The notes beneath the pieces were generated by a model. That model saw only the letters and a program-made list of their open reading frames with translations. It made no database searches and was not told the DNA's origin. A stretch of DNA of 64,000 bases from Paramecium pentaurelia (taxonomy: Eukaryota; Ciliophora; Oligohymenophorea; Peniculida; Parameciidae): contig CAJJDO010000128.1 in NCBI GenBank assembly GCA_905183005.1, positions 269,166 to 333,165 on the forward strand, read 5' to 3'. Shown piece by piece: positions 50,060 to 61,908 of this stretch. A program made the position numbers and the translations under genes. Each line of letters starts with the position of its first letter. The first letter of the stretch is position 1.

Positions 50060-53000
50060 TCATTATCTATTTTCCAATTCAAAATAATTTGAATTTCTGG
50101 TTAATGTCTACTTATATTTAAAATACTTTAAAATTATTATAGTTATTAAAGTTATTACAATTAAAAGAAAAATGGAGAGTCCAACTATCAAGCCTACATT
50201 TTATTTTTCTTTTTCTTACGGAATAGACTAGTAGGCTTCATTCAATAAAAAATATGTTTATTTGGCTGAACTCTATTAATTTGAAGCAATTATATCAATT
50301 TATGATTGTTAAACTCCTGTAATATCAACATCAATTTCAAGCCAATTTTAAAGAGGATATACAATTGTCTAATTGAAATAATTATTAGTGAAAAATAAAT
50401 AATTTTCGGATACTACTGAAAATAATAATAAACCTGGTATTTAGAGTGTATAAAATTCTTAACCTATTATTTGGACTAATTTCTCATCTATAGAATAACT
50501 AATGTTATATAAATATTTAATTTACTTCTCAAAACGAGCATAAATATTAGTGGTTATAAATGTGAAATTAACATAGTTTTAATTAATTATCATATCATTA
50601 AATCCTTAAAATACAAAATAGCCACTAACATTAGAGTTAAAACTTAGGAATAAATTTGTATATTTATGGAACCCTATAATAGTTCCGTTATTAAGATTAA
50701 ATAAGATTGCATAAATCTCAATACTATAGCTTAATGAGACAATAAACTTTGATTCAACTACAAAATCTTTAGCTATAAGTTTTGAATTTTAATACTATTG
50801 TATATCAGATAAAAATTTGAAGTAAATTGGTAAAGTTTGATATAAATTCCAGGTTGTAATTGAAAAATAGATGTTAAATATTTAAGCATACTAGTTAGAT
50901 TAAAAGCCAAATTATTAACTAATTTATGCAGAAATACATGTATTAAGTAAGTAAAATATGGGATTATATATACCATTTTTTTATAAGGATGTAAATCCAA
51001 ATATTTAACAAGGTTAAGTTGTGTAATTTGTAGACATGCTGAGATAAACAAATTCCAAATATGAATTACTACAAAGGTTACTTGAATTAAATATTTATTC
51101 CAAATAAATTTTATTGTCAGATATCCAAAAATAAAATGATTAATAAGAATATTATTAAATTAATCGTTTATAATTAATTGTTAATACTTAGAGTACACCA
51201 TTATTATAATTTGCTTTATAAAAGTTTGAATACTCTGAAAAATTATATTAAATTCCTATATTTCCTGTAAGATTATAAGCATATATAGTAGTTGTTTCAT
51301 TAGCACATATCGAAACAGGAAACTATGAAAATTTATCTATAAATATCACAAAACAGTAAGTATTTTAATAAGGAAAGTTATATATTAAACTGTAAACTCC
51401 TGTTTATTCATTTAGCTAGTATAAACTGATATTGTTTTAAATAAAGATCATGTTGTTATTTTTGACTGCGGCCTGAAATGAAAAGTTTAATGTTTAAGAA
51501 GTTAATCCATTTATAGGTTAAGTAAAATTAAGTGATTTGCATTCTATACAATTTATTGAATAATTCTTAATGTTTCCATTAAATAAATTGGATGGATTTA
51601 TGATTAATTTTGTACTATTTTGAATTTTTAATACTTAAGATTCTGAGTTGAATTATTTTTGAGTAATAAATTATCGTTCAAATAATATGTTGACTTTTTG
51701 TTGTAATTAAAGTGAACAATTTTAATCTTACGCCAAGTAACTAACTGTAGTCATATAAGAATAATTGGTTTCTAAAAAATAAGGCACTATTTGAAATTCG
51801 CCATAGAGAACTGAACCATTGACTGCCAATGATTTATTGGTAAATATTTAGACCAATTCTATATTATATTTTTACTTTTAAACAACACTCATTGATATTA
51901 TAAGTACATTCTATGAATTAGCGAATAAGAAATTTGAATAAACGAATGAATTAAATGGGGAATCACTACCAGAAAAATAGGCACAAAATATCCCATACTA
52001 GTCTTGCAAGATTAAATAAAAGTGTTTTGGAGTATATGAACTGATAATTTATCCTGTTTAAAATTAGTATCCTAATAAATCTACTTAATAATAATTTTAT
52101 AACGAGTTTGAAATATAAACATTTTATATTGGATAGAAATATAAATAGTTGTTATTTTATTCAACAATCGCCATATAAATTCCAGTTTGTAATATACCTA
52201 TCTATATTTAATTGTAATTAACAATTGGATATGTAATGCTATTTACAATTTCATAAGATTAATATCCTTTATACGATAAGATAATTAAATTAACTTGATT
52301 ATCAATAAATAAGAAGTTTGGATAATTTATTAAATTAGTGTATATATATTTAAATGTATAATTAGATATAGTAAATAGGCTAGATTTGCCATGTTTGAGA
52401 AAATATGCAGTCAGATTTCCATCAATGGTTATAACAAACAGAGTTTCTTTTAATAAAGCACTGCTTAGTATTTAAATTGGCATTGTAAGTTTATAAAAAT
52501 CCTAAGGTTAGCTTTAATAGTTGAATTACTGTATTAATATTGTATCATTTAATTCTATTAAAATATTAATATATTCTTATGTCATGATACATGAACAAGA
52601 CTGCATGGTTTAATTTGTAGTAATTAATAGATTTTAATTTTATAATATGGGATTCCAATATGAAATTTCGACTGAAAAATTTTGGTATTATGAACAATAA
52701 ATAGCACTACTATCATAAATAGAACATAGCTCTAAAGTTATAATACTGTAAGAATTGATAGTACTTTTAAAATAATTGCTAGATGTATCAGCGTATAACA
52801 ACTATGGATTTTGTGAAGTAATTGATTAAGTGAGATTTGGACCTAAAAACACTTCAGTAAAAGGAATATTATATTAATCAGGAAAATTAAGATATAAATC
52901 GTTCATTTTATGTTAGAAAGGTATAGGACATTTTGAATTAGTTAGATTTTAGGGCATAATCCAAATTTAAATTTATCTTTGTATTTATTATAAGGTTTGA

Positions 53001-54285
53001 GGTATTATTAATAATTATAACTAGTAATACTTTGTATTTTATTCGATCAAAAAAGTTTAATTAATAGATATTTTTATTTATGGATTATTAAAGAGAAAAG
53101 TTGAAAAAATGGCTTAACCGTTTAATAATTATTATGTTACAATAATCTACCGATTATATTAAATCAAAGCATAATTACACTATTATAATGGCAAAAAACT
53201 TGATGGAAAGATAACTTATTCTCCAGAAAGTTTCATAATAAAATTATTTGTTATTATGTAAATACTATTGATGGTGATACTAATTTGAATCATCCTTTAA
53301 TATGGATTAATTATGAATGAATTTATAGTTTTTTTATTTGGTATTTATACTTCAGGATTATAATAATAAATATATAGTTATAAATTATCCAAAACTGCTA
53401 TCCGAAATAGATGATTATTAATCTCACAAACTGCCATATAATTCATTTAATTTCCTGAGTTTTATATCTAAATTCTTCCTGTCTTTGAATTATTTAATAA
53501 ATCTAAATATTAAATAGACTTGGAATCCAATAAAAATAAATTTAATTATATGATTTCCATTTAATAATAAGAGCCTGAAAAATTAAATGAATTTACAAAT
53601 ACTAAACTATTTTAAAAATATTTAAATATAACTAAGTTAGCATCCACATTTGTAATATAAGAAATGATAATCTAATAGGCAGTATCATTCAGATAATATA
53701 AATTAGTTTTTAAACTTAAATATCCCTAAGGAAGTGAGTAATTCGTATTGTATTATGTATATTGCACGTTTGTTGAATTTACAAAAAAAAATGAAATTTA
53801 TTATTAATTCAAACAAGTTAGGATTCCTTATGTATGAGTGATTAAATTTATGTACTGACATTCTATATAGAAATTATATAATAATTTTACCCAAATTTAG
53901 TATTTATACATCAATTTTCTCAATTATTAGACTACCAAAATTATCCAACATACCTGCATATAAAATTTATTAATTAGATAAAAACCAAAAGTAGTTTGAA
54001 TATATACCTGATACTTCAATGTAATTACTAGCAAAAATGATGATCTCGCCTATTATTATACTTTCATATATTACTTGAATTGAAAACTTGATTAAAAAGT
54101 GGAAGAATTGATTGTTATATTTCTAAATTGTAAATATTAGAATTTACAATCTAATAATAAGGAGCCTCAATGTCTTTTGGAGTATATTATTATAATAGAA
54201 CAGTATTAGGCTAGCCAACTAACATGGCATAGTTGTATCCATTACATTAAATGGTAGCTATTAAATCTAAAAATAATAGAAGCAT
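50060..54285 (-). CDS. giant type I membrane protein, 1390 aa, unknown family
   Basis: Signal peptide at the start (MLLLFLDLIATIQCNG), two small introns near the 5' end (54050-54074 and 53863-53890, both ending TAG), then one uninterrupted frame of about 1270 codons to TGA 50060-50062; 1391 codons in all. The ectodomain is beta-rich, full of Tyr, Asn, Ser and Phe with many N-glycosylation sequons, few Cys (a CIECKSLNF pair near residue 970), and repeated strand-like stretches of 40-60 residues that may form beta-propeller or sandwich modules. It ends with one transmembrane helix (LIVGLSIFLLIVITLITIII) and a ~25-residue basic tail. Likely a cell-surface or compartment protein. It does not match surface-antigen (Cys-periodic) proteins, and I recognise no family. 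Confidence 0.82.
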
Positions 54286-54667
54286 TTAATTGAATTTAAC
54301 AAATTTATATTAAATAATATGGAAATAAAAGAAGAATCTTGAACTAAAAGGCAGATATACGCAACAATTAACTTATGTCAATATAATCCAAATAAATAAA
54401 ATAAACAGTTTTCGTTAATCTAAAACCTAGTCCTAAGATAAAACTATTTTGAAAAACTCAACGTATAGCCATTTACTTTATTTCCTTCATTTATATAGAT
54501 ATTAAAGTTTATTGAATAATTAATTCCTTTCATTTATTTAATTGAAGTTATTTTTCAGTAATCAAATTTTTTCATCTTCATATTCAATATAATTATTTCT
54601 TAATTTAATTTCAAATATTATATCAAAAATAGTATTCAGGTGTATTTCAAAATAATTAAAAAATCTT
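54286..54667. other. spacer upstream of membrane-protein gene
   Basis: AT-rich; probably the promoter region of the minus-strand gene. No element recognised. Confidence 0.4.
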
Positions 54668-54898
54668 ATGGCCCAAGAAATCAAAGATTAAGATATTCAA
54701 TTTAAAAATACATCAGAAGTTGTTCTTTTCCTTTTCCTTTTCCTTTTCCTTTTGATTATCATTTTTATTTCAAATTTGATCCTTCAAATGCTGAGCCTAT
54801 AACAATAATAATATGAATACTCAATAACATTAAGTTATAAGTTAGATAGTTTTGTTGATATTTATTATTAAATATTGTAAATAAATTTCATATTTTGA
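54668..54898 (+). CDS. possible small membrane protein, 76 aa
   Basis: ATG to TGA, 77 codons. After a polar start (MAQEIKDQDIQFKNTSEV) a hexanucleotide repeat codes alternating Leu-Phe and merges with an Ile-rich stretch to form one transmembrane segment; a Gln/Tyr-rich tail follows. In the +2 frame the same repeat reads Phe-Pro followed by FDYHFYFKFDPSNAEPIT, which also looks coding, so the ATG-proximal part and that frame may belong to one gene with a shifted repeat. Confidence 0.35.
54725..54753 (+). repeat. (CTTTTC)n hexanucleotide microsatellite
   Basis: Four full CTTTTC units plus CTTTT. Because six is a multiple of three, unit number changes do not shift frame. Confidence 0.9.
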
Positions 54899-54969
54899 TA
54901 TTTTGTTTTCCTATCTAAAATCAAGGCTATAAAAGCCTAAGAAATAAATTTTAGAAAAAAAATTAAAAT

Positions 54970-55290
54970 AACTTTTATTTTATCGGCCACCAGCAAACCG
55001 ATAAAATAAGTTCCTGCCGGTGAGGAATTAGGGTGACTAGGGTTAGCCCATGAGGTCTCTCATGCAATATATGTAGTAATGATGCGTTCATCTAGCTACA
55101 TTTGTTGAGTGCTTCCCATCCTAAGAGTGATCATACCGGGGGCCATGAACGGAATAACCAATACAGATTAAACTCTGGTCTATTCATGGCCTAAAAAGGC
55201 GGTCAGGGCTGGATCCCTGGAGCAACAACAAAAAACCCGTGAGGGTTGGGGTTGGGACTTTAGAGCTGGCAATCTAGTCTTTACTCAATG
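54970..55290. other. GC-rich, hairpin-rich island; possible structured RNA or insertion
   Basis: About 320 bp of roughly balanced base composition set in very AT-rich DNA. It opens with a perfect 12-bp hairpin (54975-54986 with 54998-55009, 11-nt loop). Further perfect stems: CATGAG/CTCATG near 55050, GGCCATGAA at 55141-55149 with TTCATGGCC at 55183-55191, CAGGG/CCCTG at 55204-55219, and AACCC/GGGTT at 55234-55247. The run GGGTTGGGGTTGGG at 55243-55256 is telomere-like; its complement contains CAACCCCAA, the form of a ciliate telomerase template. No protein frame fits. It could be a non-coding RNA gene, a retroposon fragment or foreign DNA; I could not match it to SRP, RNase P, 5S, U-RNAs or tRNA. 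Confidence 0.55.
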
Positions 55291-56199
55291 TTCGTGAACT
55301 ATCAAGTAATGATTTTCTTAAATCACAAAGGACTTTGATGTTTCTATTTGGTAATCTAAAAACTCATCATTTCATAATCTTTATCCTATTAAGGCCAATA
55401 ATTTCTATTAACATAAACTTTGGATTGAGATAAATGAATCTCTATGAATTTTGTTTTCATTCATCATTATCGGATGAATTGATAGCACTTTAAATTCTTG
55501 TATCCCAGCTCAAACTAGAAAAATCCTTACCTTTATATTTTTTTTGTTTTTTTGTTCAGAATAAATTAAAAATGCTTATCTGATTTATTCGATAACACTT
55601 TAAATCTAAAAGTATTTTCTAAACAAAAAGAATAAATAATTAAGATAACTTTAATATCTATAAAATCAAGATCTTATTTGTTTATATACTCCAATCTTAA
55701 AAATTTTTCTTTGTTCTTAAGGACAAAGGAATTGCATGAATAGCCTAGAAGATCATAAGAATATATTCTAACACAAATATCTGATCCTTTCATCGTGTGA
55801 TGCTACTGAATCATTAAAATTGAAAGCACTCTTGAAATCAATTATGATGATTGAAAGGATTTCTAAAATGGTGGATAAGAGATTTCTTAAACTTAATTAA
55901 AATCATAAGAATTAATTGGAGCGCTTTTAGGAGGATAAAAGGAGAGAAAATGAATTGATATATGTAGAAATTTTTGGAGCATCTATTTAAGATTCCATAG
56001 ATTTTAATTTAATCTAAAAAAGATATTTCCGAAAATGAGAATGGTATCAGCAAACTTATTTTGATTCATAGTTCCAAAAACCGATAACTTTTAGTTAGGA
56101 TGATACTTTCTGTGAAAAAAAAAGGATAATATTTCTTGAATAAATTTTATACTAAAAATAAAACTTACTTTGAATGATTATTTGAAAACAGAAAAATGT
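55291..56199. other. spacer with eroded 3' end of receptor gene
   Basis: Composition returns to AT-rich. Minus-strand stretches near the right edge may be remnants of the cytoplasmic part of the receptor gene that follows. No intact frame. Confidence 0.35.
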
Positions 56200-59100
56200 C
56201 TTGGATAAAAGTGTAAAATTTTAGCTTTTCTTTTTTTTTGAGTTTCATCTCCACTAAGATCAGAATCTACTCTGTTAAATATTGGTTTTTATTTTGATTT
56301 TTTGACTAATTCAAAATAAAAGAAGAAAGAAAAAGAAATGAAGATGCCTTGAAATAGTAAAATTGGTTATTCATTTAATTGTAAATTTGAATTATCCACT
56401 TCATATTCTTTAAAACAAGTTGATGTGAAATTTTATTAAAAAATTGAATCGTTGAGGAATTTGATTAAAAAATTTTTCCTAATTTTTGACATTTACAAGA
56501 GACTTAAACAGTTTGATTATCAATTTCCTCAGTTAAGAAATCACATTTATAAAATTATCCATCTTAATGGATATTAACACAATCAGTATGGAGTTTTAAA
56601 CATATCGATCATGTATTATTTAATTGTATCTTCATATTCTATATAACGATCCTTATAAAGATGATACTATAGATTGGTTTTCTTGTATTTATATTCATCA
56701 ATTTCAAGGGTAGTAAAATTAAAGAATGTTTGCAATTTTGTTTATAATTCTTGAGATGGATTAAAGTAGTTGTAATTTAATTCTATTTATTCCTTTTATA
56801 CAAGATCAATCAAACCATCTAATAAATCTCTATCAATATCGAATTAGTTATTTAAAATAACTTTAGTAATTTTTGATAATTACCATTTTAGAATTTATCC
56901 ATTAACAATTAATTGAGGACCATTTACTTTTGCTTTTACATTCACAAGCATTGCAATCTTCTCAATAAGATTTATTAATCCCTCTGCTACATTAATAATT
57001 TATTCTTCATCTTATTAAAAACTAACAATAGCCTTAGGAATCTTGAGGAAAATGACATCAATCAAAAGTTTCATAACTAATAAAGAGTCCAATATAGCAT
57101 CTTTTTTCTAATAAAGTCTTTCGTCCAAGAAAACTACATCTTAATTTATCTAAACATCAAAATTAGTTGACTTTATTATCATTTTCTGAACAACACCTAT
57201 AATTTATTTTAATTCTGCTTGTAAACTAGTTGGAGTGATAGTTGACTTAGTATCAGCATGTTGGATTGCGAAATAAAAATTTTTGTGGAATTCTTAAAAC
57301 AACTTTCTGAATTATCATTCAATAATCTAATAGAAGTATTGGAACTATTATTATCTTGAATTAATCTTTAATATATTTTAGTTGTTTGATAAACTAATAT
57401 TTGATCATCAATATTATCAGAATCCAAAAAGGTTTTGATTTTTTAAAATAACTCATAAGTCAAATTAATACAATATTTTTAATCTTAATGATTCAATAAA
57501 ATTTCTAATAGTAAAGAAATTTGTTATTTAAAATTATATTAATTTATTATTATCTTAGAACAATTAAGAAAAATCTTAGTTACATTTACCTATTTCTTAA
57601 TGTTTAAGTATGATCCTTTAGAATGCCATCACCTTATGGAAAATACCCTTCCAAAATATTTGCACGTTAATAACTACTCAAAATTAATGAATAATCAGAT
57701 TTACTATTAAAAAAATCAATTAAATCTTAATTTATAAGAATATATCTCAATTAATATGTAAATGGAGCTGCATAAGAAAAATCACAAATTGTAATAATCT
57801 TTAAAGGTCTCAATGCTTCAACTGTTAATTCACTCAAACTCACTAAACAAGTAGGAGGTGAATTTACAATTAACTATAGGTCCGCTTAATTAGGTATAAT
57901 TTCATTTGTAAACTAAGCCAAAAATTTCAAATTTATTTATTTTTTTTTTATAAATTCCTAATAATAATCAAATATTCATAATTAGTATATTCAGATTATA
58001 ATATCTTTATGAGTTCAAAATTATAAATAATTTCTACTTGATATTCAAACAGATACTATCTATCTTAAAAAGGAATATTAAAAGTGAATTCCAAATTTTT
58101 ATAGTTCTTGACTGGTCTCATTAAATACCCTTAACTATAAGTAACATTTAATAGTTCAAAATCATTATCTAGATAGGCAATATTTTATTTAAATTTATAA
58201 GTAAATTGATTTTTGAAGCCACTACTGTCCAACTTTAAATAGTATAAGGTTGTATTGTTTATTTTGGAATTACTTGGATACTAGTAATTTATATGCTTGA
58301 ATCCTTATTCCAGTCATATTAAGTATCTAAATCTCTACATAATATATATATAAGTTTCTTTTCAATAATTCTAAATCTTTTTTTTGTCCCATTAAATTAA
58401 CAAAATATAACTCCTGAGCTAATTTCAAGTGTAATATTTCTTGTAATTGAAAAGTTAAGCAAAGGATCAATCGTTGTTTATTAGAAGGTATATGCAATCC
58501 TGAACATTAAGAAACTTTGGCGTGCTATTTCTTAATAATTTACTCTTAAAGGCCTTGATTTAGAATTATTTCTATATACTAAACTAAAGATAATTAATAT
58601 TGAGAATTATTTATTTAAGTAATTACAGATTCAGAACAATCTTTTTTTTCAATTAAGAATTGCAAAACAACAGTTTAAAAAGCTTAATAATAAGGTTTCG
58701 AAATCCAAAGTATAGTGGGAAATTGACCTGAATGAGTTTACAATTTAATCATTTATATTGTCTTTGAACCTACAAAATTTTGAAACTTTATATAAAGGGT
58801 AATATCGGACTGTTTTGATACAGTTTGGTATGGTATAACTAATTCTAACATTTATAAACTGGTTAATGAAGCAACAAAATTATCAAGATCTCCATTTCCA
58901 TTAAATCCATCTACAGAGTATGTCCATTTTATTCCAATAAATCCTCTAAGTCCATCATTAAGTTTTGATTTCATAGATTTAATATTATAATCACAAGGAT
59001 TGAGAAGATATATAGATAAATCATAAATAATTCTAGGAGATACAGGATTTATGGGATTTTTGATTTCATTGTAGATAAAAATATCTAATTGTTTTTCACA

Positions 59101-61435
59101 TTCTTGATGACCAAAATAGTTATCATAAAAAATGATTTTATCCCCTGGAATAATCATAACTTGCTATCCTACTTTCTTAATTAATTTTGTATCATCATCT
59201 GGATCCACATAACAAATAGGATTCTTGCCAAGTAATTAGTATGTTTGAAAATCTAGTATTTTTAAGCAGATATTATCTTAAATTTATGTAGTAAAGAATG
59301 ATGGATTCAATGGAAAAGCAAACTTTACAGAAATAGATAGTAAGTCATCTGAGAATCTAACATCTACTACAGCAACTTCACAAGCTTTGTTATTAATAGA
59401 AATATTAATACTAGAGCACCATGCAGTGTCAGGATGGCTCACAGAATTTTATGGTTGATCACAAGACATTTCAGGAGATAGGATCCTAATGCCATTATAA
59501 CTGAGACAACCATCTAGATTACATTTTTTACATAATCCATCACAAACTTAACAAAATACATTTAATAGATCATCATAAAATCCATATGGACATCCACATC
59601 TAGGAATGTTAATTCGATCTCCTTTACAACATAGACAATTTACTGAGGAATCCTTGCATGTTTTACATTAAAAGTCATACTCTTAAATTTATTATTATTT
59701 AATATATCAACACATAGAGGCTATCCACCTTCATAATACCCATCTTAACATACACAAAGTTGGGTGGATCTTGCTTCTTTACATGATATACAATTTGAAG
59801 ATGTCTTTTCACAAGTTAAACATTAATTTTCACAGGCTAAAATAAAATTGATTTGATTACATTCACAATTCTAAAAAAAATTTTCAAAAAATTCAAGTTT
59901 GCAATTACAAAAAGGAGGTGTATCTCTCGGATTGCTAAAACAAGTTAAACAATTAGTCGAAGAATTTTAACAAAACTTGCAACTTGTACTACATTTTTAA
60001 CAATCCACTAAATGCCATCATCAAAATAACCATCTTTGCAAATACAATTCTGACATATGCTTTGTCGATTAGAAATTTTGGAATAAGAACAGGTTATACA
60101 ATTCTCTTTAGATTAATTACATGTTTAACATTTTGGATGGCATTCTTATTATGTTTTAAAATTTATACTTTAACAATTTTCATTTTCATCTGAATAGAAA
60201 CCATTAGAACAAGAACATTTATTAATAACAGATTAATCAATTCTATTTTAATTAAGATCATAACTTTTGCAATAATCTCTTCTCCCTTCACATGTAAGAC
60301 ATAAATAAGAACATTCTATAAAATTAATTATAACTGTGTACATTCACAAATTGATGAATTATTTTTATAATATCCATTTTAGCAAATACATTGATTTTTA
60401 TTTAATAATCTGAAATGTTGTGTCTAGTTACATGATGTACATTTTGTTGAAATTATTTAACAAGTCTTACAATATAAATTGCATTATTAACACATCTCAA
60501 TCCCAATATCATCATAACCATCTAAACAAATACATTAATTAGAATTATTTAAAATTCTAAAATAAGTTGATTCACATGATAAACATTTTGTAGATTAATT
60601 GATACATGTCTTACAACTTAAATAATATGCTAATGGTAATATGAAATTTTTACTTGAAAATTTATTGAGTTGAGCTTCATAATATCCATCTTTGCATGGA
60701 CATCGCAAATTATCTGAATCAAAATATCTAGTAAGATTTTCACACTCTATACATTGCGTCTATGTTTTACATTGTTTACATGAAATATTACAAGCTAAAT
60801 TACTATTATTATACCTTCACATTTTAGAGTAGATATATATTCAAATAGAAATCTGTTGAACAAACACATCTATTCGAGACATCCAAGCTGAGATTGTAAA
60901 AAGCATCATACATTAAACAATAATTAGGAGATACTTTACAAGTTAAAAAAGACTAATTACACTTTTTACAACTTAAAGTTATTGATTCTTTATAATATCC
61001 ATCTTGGCATATACAAATATTTCCTGTTTTGAAGATTTGAATTTTATTTGCTGAACAAGATGTACAATAGTTTTCTTGATTAATACATGTCTCACAAGTT
61101 TTATTGCAAAGTAAACATTATTTATCATTTCCACTCTCATATGCGCCATCTATGCAATTACATTAATTGTTATTTAATAATCTCAATAGTTTACAAGATG
61201 TGCAGTGCCTGCATTTTAACATTTTTAACAAGTAATATCACAAACTTGGCATTAACCATTAATCTCAGCAGTTCCAGCTTTACAAGTGCAAGTTTTAGTA
61301 ACATTATCCAGTATTCTCATTAATGATTAATCACATTCAGTACAATTTTTTCCAATTTATTATCAAAATAACCTGTATCACATATACATTTATTTCCTTC
61401 TAAGTGTCTTGTAGTTATACAGGTTATAAAAAAAT
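56200..61435 (-). pseudogene. Cys-rich/REJ/GPS receptor-like gene, frame broken
   Basis: Read from 61435 downwards: about 15 Cys-rich (furin/GFR-like) repeats of ~40 residues (CKDGYYE, CQNGYYK, CSNGFYSDE), then a REJ-type module from about 59500 (YLLNPCDYNIKS, GFIGIKWTYSVDG), a long helical part (DAILDSLLVMKLLIDVIFLK), a GPS-like Cys pair near 56500 (VQVSCKCQKLGK) and one transmembrane segment near 56330. This is the layout of polycystin/REJ-family receptors. Small introns explain some frame changes (for example 26 nt near 58560), but at least five shifts remain: near 56585, 57945, 60005, 61215 and 61348. No signal peptide or start is present at the 5' end. I call it a truncated, decaying gene; assembly error is the alternative. 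Confidence 0.62.
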
Positions 61436-61908
61436 CACTCCCCTTTGCTTTTTAAAATAATCAAAAATATTTTGTGACCACAAATTTCTAGGAGAGGTCA
61501 CAACCTATATCTGAGGGGTCATACTAAGTATTGGATATATTTTTTAAATCTTACATGCACTAAGTATAAATCCAACAATCCAATTACAATAGTAAAACAT
61601 ATTCCAATCTTAAAACATTTAGCTGAAAAATTAAAGATAATCAAGAAAAATTTATGAATAAATCAAAGAATTAGATTTTTGTAAAAATTAAAATATTCAT
61701 ATAAAATAAAAATATTCTATATTATTAGAAAATCAAGTAATGCAGATATTGAAATGAATTCTCAATAGCATAATTAAGATCTACTACAATCAATTCCAAA
61801 TCTACACAAAGTCCTAACTTCTATTTTACAGAAATGCCCAAGATACTTCTATCGATTTTGTAGTATATAACTTCAATTTAGAGTAATAGAAATTCAATAT
61901 TAAAAATA
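61436..61908. other. spacer with short inverted repeat
   Basis: Lies where the receptor gene loses its 5' end. It contains the perfect inverted repeat GTGACC (61474-61479) / GGTCAC (61496-61501) and a slightly raised GC content around 61440-61530. No gene. Confidence 0.4.

Noticed and set aside
54970..55290. SRP RNA, RNase P RNA, 5S rRNA or tRNA for the GC-rich island
   Set aside because: Only partial resemblances (a GGTCAGG...GAGCA pair, GAGGAA, a GGATGGG on the minus strand, a T-arm-like CAGGG/CCCTG hairpin). The invariant parts of each family are missing or spaced wrongly.
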